Shown here in pieces: positions 37,791-46,362 of a stretch of 64,000 nt of DNA. Made by a program: the position numbers and the translations under genes. The notes beneath the pieces are model-generated. The model searched no databases. It saw only the letters and a list, made by a program, of their open reading frames with translations, and had not been told where the DNA came from. The stretch's first letter is position 1. The number at the start of each line of letters is the position of its first letter. Source of the DNA: Fredinandcohnia quinoae (GTDB lineage Bacteria > Bacillota > Bacilli > Bacillales > Bacillaceae_L); contig NZ_JAKTTI010000019.1 in NCBI RefSeq assembly GCF_022427965.1, positions 1 through 64,000 of the forward strand. Reading direction: 5' to 3'.

Positions 37791-38029
37791 AGCACGGTGC
37801 GGAGGCTATCGTGCATATATTTATGGTAATGTGCATATTTGGGGATTAACGAGCATAAGTTCAAGGTATCGTGCAAATCCTGGGCTGGGCGCGCAAAAAA
37901 TCAGAATATCATGCATATCTTATAATTAACGTGCAAATCCAAGGTAAACGCGCATAAATTCCGATTAACATGCATATCCAAAAGATAACGTGCAAATATT
38001 TGTAATAAAGTGCATATCCTCAATTAAGA
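37791..38029. repeat. 20-bp-period degenerate array A (12 units)
   Basis: Cores begin at 37791, 37811, 37831, 37851, 37871, 37891, 37911, 37931, 37950, 37970, 37990 and 38010, every step 20 bp except one of 19. The core is mostly GTGCATAT, GTGCAAAT or GCGCATAA, preceded by TAAC or TATC; the middle of each unit differs freely. Only the core and the junction are kept. It fills most of the 450-base gap between pta and lipL; 38030-38172 holds the lipL promoter region, with TATAAT at 38137. Confidence 0.85.
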
Positions 38030-38172
38030 CTTGAATTAAATAAAAATCCTGTTAAATCTTATAGTATTTCCCCCTAAATTGGTTCAAATTTTACCCTAGT
38101 TAACCCCTCTAGTACGAAAAATTTTTACAAATATGATATAATGAGGTACTTTTTCAATAGGAGTTTTAAAAA

Positions 38173-39003
38173 ATGAGTGAAAGTCTATTACAGCAACCAA
38201 GCTGGCGAATCATTGATCAATCAAGTCTTGGGTATCAATTTGATGCAATGAGGTCCTTTGCAATGGATGACACCCTTTGTGCATCTGTCGGTAGAAAGGA
38301 GTCGCCTTCAACTGCACGTTCATGGGTTCACCATAACACTATTGTCCTAGGAATCCAGGATACGAAGCTTCCATATTTAAAAGATGGTGTACGCCTTTTG
38401 GAATCACATGGCTACCGGGTGATTGTTCGAAATTCCGGGGGATTAGCCGTTGTGCTTGATGAAGGGGTATTAAATATCTCATTACTGTTCCCAGATACAG
38501 AAAAAGGGATCGATATTAATCGTGGCTATGATGCGATGCTGGAACTCGTACGAAAAATGCTAGCAGAGTATCAGGTTGATATTGAGGCGCGAGAAATCGT
38601 CGGTTCATATTGCCCAGGAAGCTATGATTTAAGCATTAATGGTCAAAAATTTGCAGGCATATCACAACGTCGTCTACGTGGTGGAGTTGCCGTTCAAGTT
38701 TATTTATGTGTGACTGGCAGTGGTTCTGAGCGTGCCAACGTGATTCGACAGTTTTATGAGATGGCATTAAAGGGGGAGCAGACGAAATTCAGTTTCCCAC
38801 AAATCAAGCCAGAAACTATGGCTTCTCTTGCTGAACTGGTTAACAAGGATCTAACAGTTCAAGACCTTATGCTGCATCTTCTTCAAACATTAAAAAATGA
38901 AAGCCAACAAATATTTGCTTCCCAATTAACTGAGCAGGAAATGGGACTCTTTGAACAAAATTATCAGCGGGTTATAGATCGGAACGAAAAAGCACTGGAT
39001 TGA
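38173..39003 (+). CDS. lipL: octanoyl-[GcvH]:protein N-octanoyltransferase LipL
   Basis: 276 residues of the lipoate-protein ligase fold. LipL moves octanoate from GcvH to E2 subunits of the 2-oxoacid dehydrogenases in the B. subtilis lipoate pathway. The active-site cysteine is C147 in [11 protein letters not shown], and [13 protein letters not shown] is the substrate-binding loop. TAGGAG lies 9 bases ahead of the ATG. The position after hemQ and pta matches ywfI-pta-ywfL in B. subtilis. Confidence 0.95.
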   Translation: MSESLLQQPSWRIIDQSSLGYQFDAMRSFAMDDTLCASVGRKESPSTARSWVHHNTIVLGIQDTKLPYLKDGVRLLESHGYRVIVRNSGGLAVVLDEGVLNISLLFPDTEKGIDINRGYDAMLELVRKMLAEYQVDIEAREIVGSYCPGSYDLSINGQKFAGISQRRLRGGVAVQVYLCVTGSGSERANVIRQFYEMALKGEQTKFSFPQIKPETMASLAELVNKDLTVQDLMLHLLQTLKNESQQIFASQLTEQEMGLFEQNYQRVIDRNEKALD

Positions 39004-39020
39004 GATCCGGTGCTTTTTTT
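38988..39020 (+). terminator. terminator overlapping the lipL stop
   Basis: AAAAGCACTGGAT (38988-39000) and ATCCGGTGCTTTT (39005-39017) form a long stem that includes the last codons of lipL, followed by T. Confidence 0.9.
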
Positions 39021-39043
39021 GAATTAACTTATCTGTCATCTAT

Positions 39044-39349
39044 TTATTTCCCACGGTATTTTTCAATTACATATTTTCCTTGAGGGGAATTCGTTTTAAC
39101 GACACTTCCATTCCGTGCAGTAATGGATGGCATTTCATCACCCTTTTTTAAGAAAACAATATATTCTTCGTCCAGCTTTATATAACCTGGTAATGCTAGG
39201 ATTTCCGATTGTAGCTGTAGATTTCCTTTATAATGCTTATTGACGGTTACTTTTACTGTTTTCACATATAGGTTTTCATGAAGAAGTTCTGTTGGGGTAA
39301 TTTTAACAATATAATCTGAAAGCCTTACTGGTTTCAAATCGATCTTCAT
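39044..39349 (-). CDS. hypothetical protein, possibly remnant
   Basis: 101 residues, no signal peptide or helix. It begins at ATG 39349, where GTAGGGG directly touches the start, so the ribosome site is poor. The protein looks like an immunoglobulin-like or other beta-rich domain (VKTVKVTVNKHYKGNLQL, EEYIVFLKKGDEMPS). The stretch just upstream on the same strand (to about 39480) also reads as an open but startless frame in another phase. This may be the 3' part of a decayed secreted protein gene. I do not recognise it. Confidence 0.45.
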   Translation of the reverse strand: MKIDLKPVRLSDYIVKITPTELLHENLYVKTVKVTVNKHYKGNLQLQSEILALPGYIKLDEEYIVFLKKGDEMPSITARNGSVVKTNSPQGKYVIEKYRGK

Positions 39350-39501
39350 CCCCTACGTAAATATAAATCTCTTCATCTGTCATACCTTTAATATTCAGTT
39401 CAACCTTGCATTTATACTGTTTTACAGTTGGTTTTAAAATATTTTCATTTTTGTTACGATTAAAGTATTAATTACTAATTGGGATACTGTGGGGGGAGAA
39501 T

Positions 39502-39656
39502 ATGTTAAGGAAAGTAACATTTGAAGGACCATTCATATCCCGTAAAGTTTGTCTGTCGAGTCAATTGAAAAAGAGTTAGCAGTAACCTTTGTATTTTCTG
39601 AAGATAAAAAGGTTCAAACGGCAACAATTGAATTTGGATTAAAGGGAAAGGACTAG
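39502..39656 (+). pseudogene. small gene broken by a frameshift
   Basis: A strong GGGGGGAG lies about 6 bases ahead of an ATG at 39502. Frame one reads MLRKVTFEGPFISRK and then stops early at about 39579. Another frame over the same region continues as ESIEKELAVTFVFSEDKK and ends at TAG 39656, 8 bases before the next gene. Joining the two by one shift near 39545 gives a protein of about 50 residues. The good ribosome site and protein-like second half suggest a real gene with a recent frameshift or a sequencing error. Family unknown. Confidence 0.45.
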
Positions 39657-39664
39657 GCGGCCAA

Positions 39665-39877
39665 ATGGAGAATAAGGAACTTACGGAAAAGGATCATTCA
39701 AAAAGTAAAAGTGAACGATTTGGGGATCAGTTTTTCACCGGTGGTTTGTATTCCTGGAGCAAGGATTTTGAAAACTCAAAGGGGTTCCTCCAAACGACGA
39801 TGGTATTGTTAGGGCCAGTCATAGGAGCGGGTATTATTGTTTTGCTGGCAGTGGTCGCATATTATATCTTTGGATAA
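39665..39877 (+). CDS. small single-helix membrane protein, unknown
   Basis: 70 residues. The first 42 are polar and charged (MENKELTEKDHSKSKSERFG). A hydrophobic helix at about residues 45-69 ends the protein. AGGCGG lies 4 bases ahead of the ATG. It follows the frameshifted small gene by 8 bases and may share its transcript. Topology suggests a tail-anchored protein with its N-terminus in the cytoplasm. No family recognised. Confidence 0.6.
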   Translation: MENKELTEKDHSKSKSERFGDQFFTGGLYSWSKDFENSKGFLQTTMVLLGPVIGAGIIVLLAVVAYYIFG

Positions 39878-39880
39878 AAA

Positions 39881-39912
39881 GAGGGGGAAAGAGTATTGGC
39901 ACTCTTTCCCTC
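39881..39912. terminator. bidirectional terminator before rsfA
   Basis: GAGGGGGAAAGAGT (39881-39894) and ACTCTTTCCCTC (39901-39912) pair with one bulged G, between convergent genes. Confidence 0.8.
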
Positions 39913-39916
39913 GTTT

Positions 39917-40606
39917 CTATTCCGCTAATTTTTCAAGGTTCCCATTACGGTCCATTTTGAATTTAGTTGCCGGGCGATCTTCTTCTTCGTCAAATAATAC
40001 TAGTTTTCTTGCTCGGTTCATTATCTTCATCAGTGTTTCATAGTCTTCTTGAATATTTTCTGAGCTTTGTTCCAATTGAGAAATTTTCTTTTTCAATTCT
40101 TCATTTTTATGCAATATCTCATTCTTCTCAATTTTTAATCTCTCATTCTCACTTTGTAGTGCTGTAGTACTTGTGTTGCCGTGTTTTAATGTTTGTAAAA
40201 ATGAAATCACTTGATCCATTGAGACCTTTGTTGCAATAGTATTAATCACTGGGTTCCGCTTACTTTGAACTGGTATATCTTCCATTGTGATTGGCATTGC
40301 TTCAGCAAACTCCTCAAGTGATGGTGTTGGCGGCGTATAGAGCAATGTTTTCTTAACGGGTTGACTTTGTCCAAGTACTCGTTGACGCTGCTTCCGCTGT
40401 TTTTTCGCAAGCTGTAACGCCTTTTCATAATCGTGACGGACAACAGCATTCCAACGGAACCCACATGCTGCAGATGTTCGATTTAAATGATCTCCCACTT
40501 CTTCAAATGCATTTAACTGTGTACTACCTTCCCTAACATGTTTTAGTACGGTTTCAGCCAATAATAAATCATTTTCCTCAGTCCAAGCGTCTTGTCTTAT
40601 TTTCAT
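39917..40606 (-). CDS. rsfA: RsfA-type prespore transcription factor
   Basis: 229 residues. The N-terminus is a Myb/SANT-like DNA-binding domain ([33 protein letters not shown]). A coiled coil follows at about 165-210 ([20 protein letters not shown]). In B. subtilis RsfA is made in the forespore under sigma-F and tunes part of that regulon. The position upstream of ywfO agrees with B. subtilis, where rsfA is ywfN. Several RsfA-like paralogues occur in bacilli, so the exact orthologue is likely but not proven. Confidence 0.85.
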   Translation of the reverse strand: MKIRQDAWTEENDLLLAETVLKHVREGSTQLNAFEEVGDHLNRTSAACGFRWNAVVRHDYEKALQLAKKQRKQRQRVLGQSQPVKKTLLYTPPTPSLEEFAEAMPITMEDIPVQSKRNPVINTIATKVSMDQVISFLQTLKHGNTSTTALQSENERLKIEKNEILHKNEELKKKISQLEQSSENIQEDYETLMKIMNRARKLVLFDEEEDRPATKFKMDRNGNLEKLAE

Positions 40607-40832
40607 AAATTTTCATCTCCCAATATATGATGTTATAGATTCCCATGGATCTCCTATGATGGATTCCTTGGAACATATGGTTATTACATATATTGGTCAA
40701 TAGATTCAGATTCTATACAAAAATCGTAATCTCTTACATATGGAGATATTTTGAAGTTTGCGCTAACTCCCTTGCAAAGACAAGTTGGACGCGGTAAAAT
40801 ACCATGTAGTGATTTTGAAAGGGATGTAACTT

Positions 40833-41060
40833 ATGTCAAATGAATTTCGCGTGTGTGATGACTGTCAAGCAACGAATGTGAAAACATTAATTCCACGCTT
40901 GAAGAATATAGATTGTGATGCAAAAATTGATGTTGGCTGCCAATCATATTGTGGCCCAGGTCGAAAGAAATCCTTTGCATTTGTGAACAATCGTCCGATT
41001 TCAGCACCAACTGAAGACGAATTAATTGAAAAGATCGAGAAAAAAGTGAAAAAGGACTAA
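40833..41060 (+). CDS. DUF1450 small protein (YuzB-like)
   Basis: 75 residues. VCDDCQATN near the N-terminus and [20 protein letters not shown] in the middle give four cysteines in the pattern of the DUF1450 family, with a thioredoxin-like or small metal-binding fold. The tail [17 protein letters not shown] is an amphipathic helix. AAAGGG lies about 9 bases ahead of the ATG. Function unknown. Confidence 0.75.
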   Translation: MSNEFRVCDDCQATNVKTLIPRLKNIDCDAKIDVGCQSYCGPGRKKSFAFVNNRPISAPTEDELIEKIEKKVKKD

Positions 41061-41062
41061 TC

Positions 41063-41097
41063 AATCGCCTCTCTCTGCTTGAGAAAAGGTGATTTTT
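41063..41097 (+). terminator. terminator of the DUF1450 gene
   Basis: AATCGCCT (41063-41070) pairs with AGGTGATT (41087-41094), including one G-T pair, followed by T. Confidence 0.7.
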
Positions 41098-41282
41098 TAT
41101 TGTAAAACAGAAAACTGAAGAACAGGCTAAGCATGTGTCGAAAAAAATAAAATGATGCGTCAAATTCGACATGTATCAGTGGTTTGCTCTATTTTCATGT
41201 CGGGTCAAGGGGTTTTTTTGTCGATTCGAAAAATATATAATGATAGATAATATGTCAGTCAGTGATAGAAGAGGTTAAATAT

Positions 41283-42584
41283 ATGACGATCTCCAATCAA
41301 AAACTTAATGAAGAAAAGGTATTTAAAGATCCAGTCCATAGCTATATTCATGTGAACGACTCTGTGATTTGGGATTTAGTTGCAACATCTGAGTTTCAAC
41401 GCCTTCGTCGAATTCGTCAGCTTGGAACGACTTATTTTACATTTCATGGGGCAGAGCATAGCCGCTTTAATCACTCATTAGGCGTATACGAGATTGTTCG
41501 TAGAATTATTGATGATGTGTTTAAGGATAAGCCATTTTTGAATGAGGAAGAGCGCTTATTATGTTTATGTGCTGCACTTCTTCATGATCTAGGACATGGA
41601 CCCTTTTCACACTCATTTGAAAAAGTATTTCATTATGATCATGAGGAATTTACTCAAGCAATCATTGTTGGCGATACCGAGGTTAATTGTGTACTGAAAA
41701 ATGTCAGCAACGATTTCCCGAAGAAAGTTGCAGAAGTGATTGCGAAAACATATAAAAACAAGCTAGTGATTAGTCTTATCTCCAGTCAAATTGATGCAGA
41801 CCGTATGGACTATTTGCTTCGTGATGCGTATTACACAGGTGTGAGCTACGGCAATTTTGATATGGAACGGATTCTTCGTGTGATTCGACCGCACGAGGAC
41901 CAAGTTGTATTTAAAAGTAGTGGTATGCACGCGGTGGAAGATTATATTATGAGCCGTTATCAAATGTATTGGCAAATTTACTTCCATCCTGTTACAAGAA
42001 GCTCAGAGGTCATTTTAACGAAAATTTTACACCGGGCAAAGCGATTACACCATGAAAAATACTCCTTCAAAACTCGCCCTATCCATTTTTATTCAATCTT
42101 TGAGGACAAGCTTACCCTACAAGATTACGTAAAATTAGACGAGTCTATTATATTCTTTTATTTTCAAGCATGGCAAGAAGAGGAAGATGCGATCTTAAGT
42201 GATTTATGTCGTAGGTTTACGAACCGAAATTTATTTAAATACGTTGAGTTTGATCCAAGTATGCAAATGATGAAATTGATGGAATTGACGAACCTTTTTA
42301 AAGAGGCTGGAATTGACCCTACTTATTATTTAGTTGTCGATTCATCATCAGACTTGCCATACGACTTTTATCGTCCAGGCGAGGAAGAGGAGCGACTTCC
42401 GATTCATTTATTAATGCCGAATGGAGAGTTGCGCGAGCTATCAAGGCAATCTGAAATTGTTGACGCGATTTCTGGTAAAAGAAGAACAGATCATAAATTA
42501 TATTTTCCACAGGACATGATTGAAAACTTACCACCAGAAAGATTGGCTAAACAGAAGATTAAGGAATTACTATATATTTCATAG
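41283..42584 (+). CDS. ywfO: HD-domain phosphohydrolase (YwfO)
   Basis: 433 residues from the ATG at 41283 (AGAAGAGG ahead). HD metal motifs are present: HSRFNHSLGVYE, CAALLHDLGHGPFSH and SSQIDADRMDYLLRDA. The architecture is that of the dGTPase/SAMHD1-like group. B. subtilis YwfO belongs to this family, and a related Enterococcus enzyme hydrolyses dNTPs. Likely job is nucleotide hydrolysis. The ywgA gene follows 18 bases downstream and is probably cotranscribed. Confidence 0.92.
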   Translation: MTISNQKLNEEKVFKDPVHSYIHVNDSVIWDLVATSEFQRLRRIRQLGTTYFTFHGAEHSRFNHSLGVYEIVRRIIDDVFKDKPFLNEEERLLCLCAALLHDLGHGPFSHSFEKVFHYDHEEFTQAIIVGDTEVNCVLKNVSNDFPKKVAEVIAKTYKNKLVISLISSQIDADRMDYLLRDAYYTGVSYGNFDMERILRVIRPHEDQVVFKSSGMHAVEDYIMSRYQMYWQIYFHPVTRSSEVILTKILHRAKRLHHEKYSFKTRPIHFYSIFEDKLTLQDYVKLDESIIFFYFQAWQEEEDAILSDLCRRFTNRNLFKYVEFDPSMQMMKLMELTNLFKEAGIDPTYYLVVDSSSDLPYDFYRPGEEEERLPIHLLMPNGELRELSRQSEIVDAISGKRRTDHKLYFPQDMIENLPPERLAKQKIKELLYIS

Positions 42585-42602
42585 TTGTGGGAGATGGGAC
42601 AT

Positions 42603-43109
42603 TTGTTAACGGAACATGCGAAAATCATGCGAGCTTTCTCAGCTGCAGGGGAGATAATAGGCCGAAAAAAACTCCAAAAAATGATATACATTGCGAAAAA
42701 AGTTGATTATCCATTTTACGAAAAATATAATTTTCATTTCTACGGACCATACTCCGAAGAGTTGACTTTACGAGTCGAGGAGCTATGTAATTTAGGCTTT
42801 TTAAATGAGGTAAAAGAGAAAAAAGGTGGCTATTATCAATACCGCTATTCATTAACAGAAACAGGCGAACAATTCATGAGCCATTACCAATTGGACATGC
42901 CACCATTAGAAGAATGCATGCAAAATTTGAACGAACAAAATGCAAGGTTTCTTGAACTAGTTTCGACCGTACTTTATTTTGAAGGCTTGGAAATGGATGA
43001 AGTGAAGGAAAAGGTATTCACTTTAAAAAGTAAACAAAAGTATACAGATGAAGAGGTTGAAGAAGCATATCAATATATAGAGGCACTACGAAAACAAGTT
43101 GAGCAATAA
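42603..43109 (+). CDS. ywgA: YwgA family protein
   Basis: 168 residues if translation starts at TTG 42603 (MLTEHAKIMRAF), which has GGGAG 9 bases upstream. An in-frame ATG at 42594 directly touches that site and is unlikely. The motif EIIGRKKLQKMIYIAKK and the wHTH-like sequence that follows (FYGPYSEELTLRVEEL) resemble Panacea/SocA-like domains. Function unknown. It follows ywfO as in B. subtilis. Confidence 0.85.
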   Translation: MLTEHAKIMRAFSAAGEIIGRKKLQKMIYIAKKVDYPFYEKYNFHFYGPYSEELTLRVEELCNLGFLNEVKEKKGGYYQYRYSLTETGEQFMSHYQLDMPPLEECMQNLNEQNARFLELVSTVLYFEGLEMDEVKEKVFTLKSKQKYTDEEVEEAYQYIEALRKQVEQ

Positions 43110-43110
43110 A

Positions 43111-43134
43111 AAAACGGGATATCCCGTTTTTTTT
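43111..43134 (+). terminator. terminator of ywgA
   Basis: AAAACGGGAT and ATCCCGTTTT form a perfect palindrome followed by four more T. Confidence 0.93.
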
Positions 43135-43160
43135 GTGGGATTTTTAGATTTCAGTGCTAA

Positions 43161-43220
43161 TGACCGTAAATTTGGAATAACGGCCATATTTCTCAAATAA
43201 TGACCGTAAGTTCCAAAAGC
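43161..43220. repeat. short 20-bp-period array D (3 units)
   Basis: TGACCGTAA at 43161 and 43201 flank CGGCCATAT at 43181, exactly 20 bp apart. Each unit ends in TAA, like the junction in the larger arrays. The core differs from GYGCAWA, so this may be a sister type. It lies between two terminators of convergent genes. Confidence 0.6.
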
Positions 43221-43236
43221 TTGGACTTTATTAACA

Positions 43237-43270
43237 AAAACCGAATGGAGCAGTAGCCCCATTCGGTTTT
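43237..43270. terminator. terminator of the purine permease gene
   Basis: AAAACCGAATGG (43237-43248) and CCATTCGGTTTT (43259-43270) form a perfect 12-bp stem adjacent to the stop codon of the leftward gene. Confidence 0.9.
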
Positions 43271-44571
43271 TAATGTGGTAAAAATGCGAGTTGATAGAAA
43301 AATAATACTGCAAATAGATAGACGAGTGGGTGAACCTCACGCCATTTCCCTTTAACAACCTTCATTAATGGATAGGAAATGAATCCTAGGGCAATTCCAG
43401 TTGCGATACTTGACGTTAGTGGCATTGTTAAAATAATTAAAAATGCAGGAAATGCTTCATCAATTTCGTTCCATTTGATATGTGCGATACTGCCCATCAT
43501 TAAGCTACCGACAATAATCAGTGCAGGTGCAGTAATTGCTGATAGACCTGAAACGGCGCCAACTAATGGGCCGAAAAATGCTGAAATTATAAACAGAATT
43601 GCAACTGTTAATGAGGTTAGTCCTGTACGACCACCAGCAGCAACACCAGTAGTTGATTCGACAAAAGCACTTGTTGGACTTGTCCCAAACATGGCACCAA
43701 CTGTTGTACCAAGCGAATCGGCAAGTAATGCTTGTCTTGCTCGCGGCATCTTATTACCCTTCATTAAACCAGCTTGCTGGGCGACCCCAACCATAGTTCC
43801 AGTCGTATCAAAAACGGTTACGAGTAAGAATGAAAATACAACTGCATATAAACCATAACTGAATACATCTCCAATTGCAGCGAAAGGATTTGTAATGATG
43901 AGACCTTCAGGTAAGGATGGCAACTTCATGAATCCCTCTTTGAATTCTAGTTGACCAGTAAAATAAGCGATGATTCCCGTAATAATCATTCCGAAAAAGA
44001 GTGCACCATTCACATTTAGAGCCATCAAAATCAATGTGATAGCTAACCCCCCTAGGGCAAGCAATACACCTGGTGAATGTAGATCACCGAGTGTAACAAG
44101 GTTTGATGGGTGTGCAGTAACGATTCCTGTTAAACGTAACCCGATAAAAGCAATGAACAAACCAATTCCCGCAGTAATTCCGTGTTTTAAATTCTGTGGA
44201 ATGGCTTCAATTAATTTTTCCCGAAAAGGGGTTAACGATAAGATAATGAATAATAGACCTGCCACAAACACTGCAGAAAATGCTACCTGATATGTAATAT
44301 CTTCATGTGCACCGACTACTGAATACGCAAAATACGCATTCAACCCCATTCCAGGCGCTATCGCAATTGGATAATTTGCGAAAAGTGCCATCCAAAGTGT
44401 CCCGATCACTGCACCAATAATGGTCGCCACAAAGACCTGTTCAAATGGTACACCTGCATCAGATAAAATAACAGGATTTACAACTACTATATAAACCATT
44501 GTTAAAAACGTAGTTATTCCAGCTAGAATTTCAGTTTTTACATTTGTATTGAGTTCTGATAATTTGAACAT
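43270..44571 (-). CDS. guanine/hypoxanthine permease (NCS2, AzgA/PbuG-PbuO type)
   Basis: 433 residues with about 12 to 14 helices. The N-terminus KTEILAGITTFLTMVYIVVV and APGMGLNAYFAYSVV are signature blocks of AzgA-like purine permeases, as are VFDTTGTMVGVA and GTSPTSAFVESTTGVAAGGR. The start at 44571 has GGAGG 8 bases ahead. A pair of PurR-type boxes lies upstream, which supports control by purine supply. It imports hypoxanthine or guanine; PbuG or PbuO cannot be decided here. No purine riboswitch was seen. Confidence 0.88.
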   Translation of the reverse strand: MFKLSELNTNVKTEILAGITTFLTMVYIVVVNPVILSDAGVPFEQVFVATIIGAVIGTLWMALFANYPIAIAPGMGLNAYFAYSVVGAHEDITYQVAFSAVFVAGLLFIILSLTPFREKLIEAIPQNLKHGITAGIGLFIAFIGLRLTGIVTAHPSNLVTLGDLHSPGVLLALGGLAITLILMALNVNGALFFGMIITGIIAYFTGQLEFKEGFMKLPSLPEGLIITNPFAAIGDVFSYGLYAVVFSFLLVTVFDTTGTMVGVAQQAGLMKGNKMPRARQALLADSLGTTVGAMFGTSPTSAFVESTTGVAAGGRTGLTSLTVAILFIISAFFGPLVGAVSGLSAITAPALIIVGSLMMGSIAHIKWNEIDEAFPAFLIILTMPLTSSIATGIALGFISYPLMKVVKGKWREVHPLVYLFAVLFFYQLAFLPH

Positions 44572-44586
44572 AAAGTAAACCTCCAA

Positions 44587-44630
44587 AAGACGAACGTTTT
44601 AAAGTCACTTAAATATAATATTCGTTTTAC
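44587..44630 (-). promoter_or_regulatory. PurBox pair upstream of the purine permease
   Basis: AAGACGAACGTTT (44588-44600) and ATATTCGTTTTAC (44618-44630) carry CGAA and its inverse TTCG about 30 bp apart. This arrangement of two inverted boxes resembles the PurR operators of B. subtilis. A TATTAT-type -10 lies between them on the minus strand. Confidence 0.55.
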
Positions 44631-44748
44631 CGAAGCAAATCAAGAAAAATATCTAGGTTATTTTGTGTAAGTTTCTAAGTAATGATACTAAAAACATTCT
44701 TGGATTTTAATGCAGCTCAAAAAAGGTCCTTTTTTTATAAAAAAGAAA

Positions 44749-44766
44749 ACTCGGCGAATGCCGAGT
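44749..44766 (-). terminator. second hairpin behind ywhB
   Basis: ACTCGGC and GCCGAGT form a 7-bp stem with a four-base loop; on the minus strand TTTTCTTTTTT follows. It probably backs up the terminator at 44811. Confidence 0.75.
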
Positions 44767-44810
44767 CGTTGGTGCACTTATCAAGTAATCTTATACATTC
44801 CTACAAGGCA

Positions 44811-44841
44811 AAAAAAGCCGATTCAACTAGAATCAGCTTTC
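44811..44841 (-). terminator. terminator of ywhB
   Basis: AAGCCGATTC (44815-44824) pairs with GAATCAGCTT (44830-44839), one G-T pair, with a T run on the minus strand. Confidence 0.85.
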
Positions 44842-45021
44842 GTCGCTTAATCGTTTTCCGCCTACAGCGTAATGATTTTTGGTCATCTCTTCGATAAATA
44901 CGACAATATTCTCTTTTGGAGCACCACTCGTTTCAGAAACAGCAGCAGTTACCTTTTCAACTAAGGCCTTCTTTTGCTCCTCAGAACGTCCTTCTAGCAT
45001 TTTTACTGTTACGTATGGCAT
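44833..45021 (-). CDS. ywhB: 4-oxalocrotonate tautomerase family enzyme (YwhB)
   Basis: 62 residues, exactly the size of the family. Pro-1, the catalytic base after removal of Met, is present in MPYVTVKMLEGRS. The start ATG at 45021 has GGGAG 11 bases upstream; the open frame continues to 45165 but would hide Pro-1 inside the chain. Such enzymes tautomerise 2-oxo acids; the natural substrate in bacilli is unknown. It is divergent from ywhC. Confidence 0.92.
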   Translation of the reverse strand: MPYVTVKMLEGRSEEQKKALVEKVTAAVSETSGAPKENIVVFIEEMTKNHYAVGGKRLSDES

Positions 45022-45128
45022 TGTAGAATCACTCCCAAAATCATTCGAATTTCTAAAGTTTCCAAGAATATTGTATACTGATTGTAAAATAAATACTAGG
45101 TAAATCACTAGGTGAAGGGAGAAAATGT

Positions 45129-45797
45129 GTGAGCTTTTTAGCATTTCCTTTAGAATTGATACCATATGTTGTTATTACATTATTAATTGCTTTTACAGTC
45201 CATGAATTTGCACATGCTTATGTGGCTTATAAGTTTGGGGACCCAACTGCGCAGAAACAAGGGAGATTAACCTTGTCACCGCTGGCCCATTTAGACCCAT
45301 TTGGAACGATCCTGATTTTTATTGCTGGATTCGGTTGGGCAAAACCAGTTCCTGTGAATCGTCATTATTTTAAAAATCCTCGCTTAGCGGGTGTTCTCGT
45401 AACGGTGGCTGGACCGATAAGTAATCTAGTGGTTACAGCAATTGCATTACTTTTGTTTTTCACATCAATCCGAATTGGATTATTTCAATTATTTCCTGAG
45501 TTTTTCCAAGAAGGTCTACAAACCTTTTTAAGCTTATTTGTACGTTTAAATCTAATGCTTTTCTTATTTAATCTATTACCATTCCCACCGTTGGACGGGT
45601 ATCGGATTATTGAAGATTTGGTACCAAATCATATTAGGGCAAAGATGACAAAGTTTGAAAGCTACGGAATTATTATTTTTCTTATTTTGGTGATCACACC
45701 ATTAGGTGATAATACAATTTTTGCTTTACTAAGTAATGGAATAGACTACTGGAGTAATCTTCTTATTTCAATCTTTGAACCAATCCTTCGATTATGA
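45129..45797 (+). CDS. ywhC: site-2-protease family metalloprotease (YwhC, M50)
   Basis: 222 residues, six helices, starting at GTG 45129 with AAGGGAG 7 bases ahead. The zinc motif HEFAH lies at residues 25-29 inside the first helix, and the third ligand is in LPFPPLDGYR. This is the short form of intramembrane protease without PDZ domain. The target is unknown. It is followed by ywhD as in B. subtilis. Confidence 0.92.
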   Translation: MSFLAFPLELIPYVVITLLIAFTVHEFAHAYVAYKFGDPTAQKQGRLTLSPLAHLDPFGTILIFIAGFGWAKPVPVNRHYFKNPRLAGVLVTVAGPISNLVVTAIALLLFFTSIRIGLFQLFPEFFQEGLQTFLSLFVRLNLMLFLFNLLPFPPLDGYRIIEDLVPNHIRAKMTKFESYGIIIFLILVITPLGDNTIFALLSNGIDYWSNLLISIFEPILRL

Positions 45798-45849
45798 AGT
45801 TAATAGATGGTAAAATAGATGATTAAGAACAATAATGTGAGGAGTGAAC

Positions 45850-46356
45850 ATGGTGGATCAACAGAAAAAGAAGGTCGGTTTTAATATTATAAAAAATGAT
45901 CCAACAGATGGACATAAAGGATATGGAATAGGCGCACTGAGCTTAGAAAATATTTCACCTGTTTTTGTGGATATTGAAAACGAGGATGTATTTGTAGATA
46001 TTGGTGCGATGCATGCAAGAAGTGTTGTTGAAAAAGGTATTAAGTTTTTACCAAATAAAGATGATGTGCCTGAAGGAAAGCCGTTTTGGCTTGTATGGGT
46101 AACGATAGATCGAAAGCAGGAAGGTCCTTTTTATGCGGGTGTGACCGCCTGTGAAATGACCGTTAATCGTGAAATCAGACGGGGCTATAAATCTCTTCCA
46201 GACCATGTTAATAAAATGGATAAATCCTTAAAGCGAAAAATCATGGTTGATTTTATGGATGAAAAATCAAAGGGGCTTTTGTCGACATTTTTGAAAAATC
46301 ATAATGCCCAAATGTGGGAGTTATCGAGTGATGAGTTGAAAGAGGGACTAGCGTGA
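45850..46356 (+). CDS. ywhD: YwhD family protein
   Basis: 168 residues; ATG 45850 follows AGGAG by 5 bases, and a GTG three bases further could also serve. Conserved stretch GHKGYGIGALSLENISPVF near the N-terminus. A soluble cytoplasmic protein without known function, regularly found beside ywhC and pbpG in bacilli. A hairpin repeat begins directly behind its stop codon. Confidence 0.9.
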   Translation: MVDQQKKKVGFNIIKNDPTDGHKGYGIGALSLENISPVFVDIENEDVFVDIGAMHARSVVEKGIKFLPNKDDVPEGKPFWLVWVTIDRKQEGPFYAGVTACEMTVNREIRRGYKSLPDHVNKMDKSLKRKIMVDFMDEKSKGLLSTFLKNHNAQMWELSSDELKEGLA

Positions 46357-46362
46357 AATTTC

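Noticed and set aside
37791-38029. CRISPR array
   Set aside because: Units are only 20 bp, the conserved core is 7 to 8 bp and itself variable, there is no leader, and no cas gene lies in the window. The same holds for arrays B and C.
39350-39480. startless minus-strand frame upstream of the 39044-39349 gene
   Set aside because: Reads like protein (QYKCKVELNIKGMTDEEIYI) but has no start codon with a ribosome site. It is mentioned only as a possible remnant, not called as a gene.
43379-43858. 159-codon open frame opposite to the purine permease
   Set aside because: Antisense shadow of a membrane protein gene with biased codon use; no ribosome site or family.
44572-44720. purine riboswitch before the permease
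   Set aside because: No conserved P1-P2-P3 pattern was found; PurBox-like sites explain regulation better.
44682-44897. 71-codon frame between the permease and ywhB
   Set aside because: It runs through two terminators and has no ribosome site.
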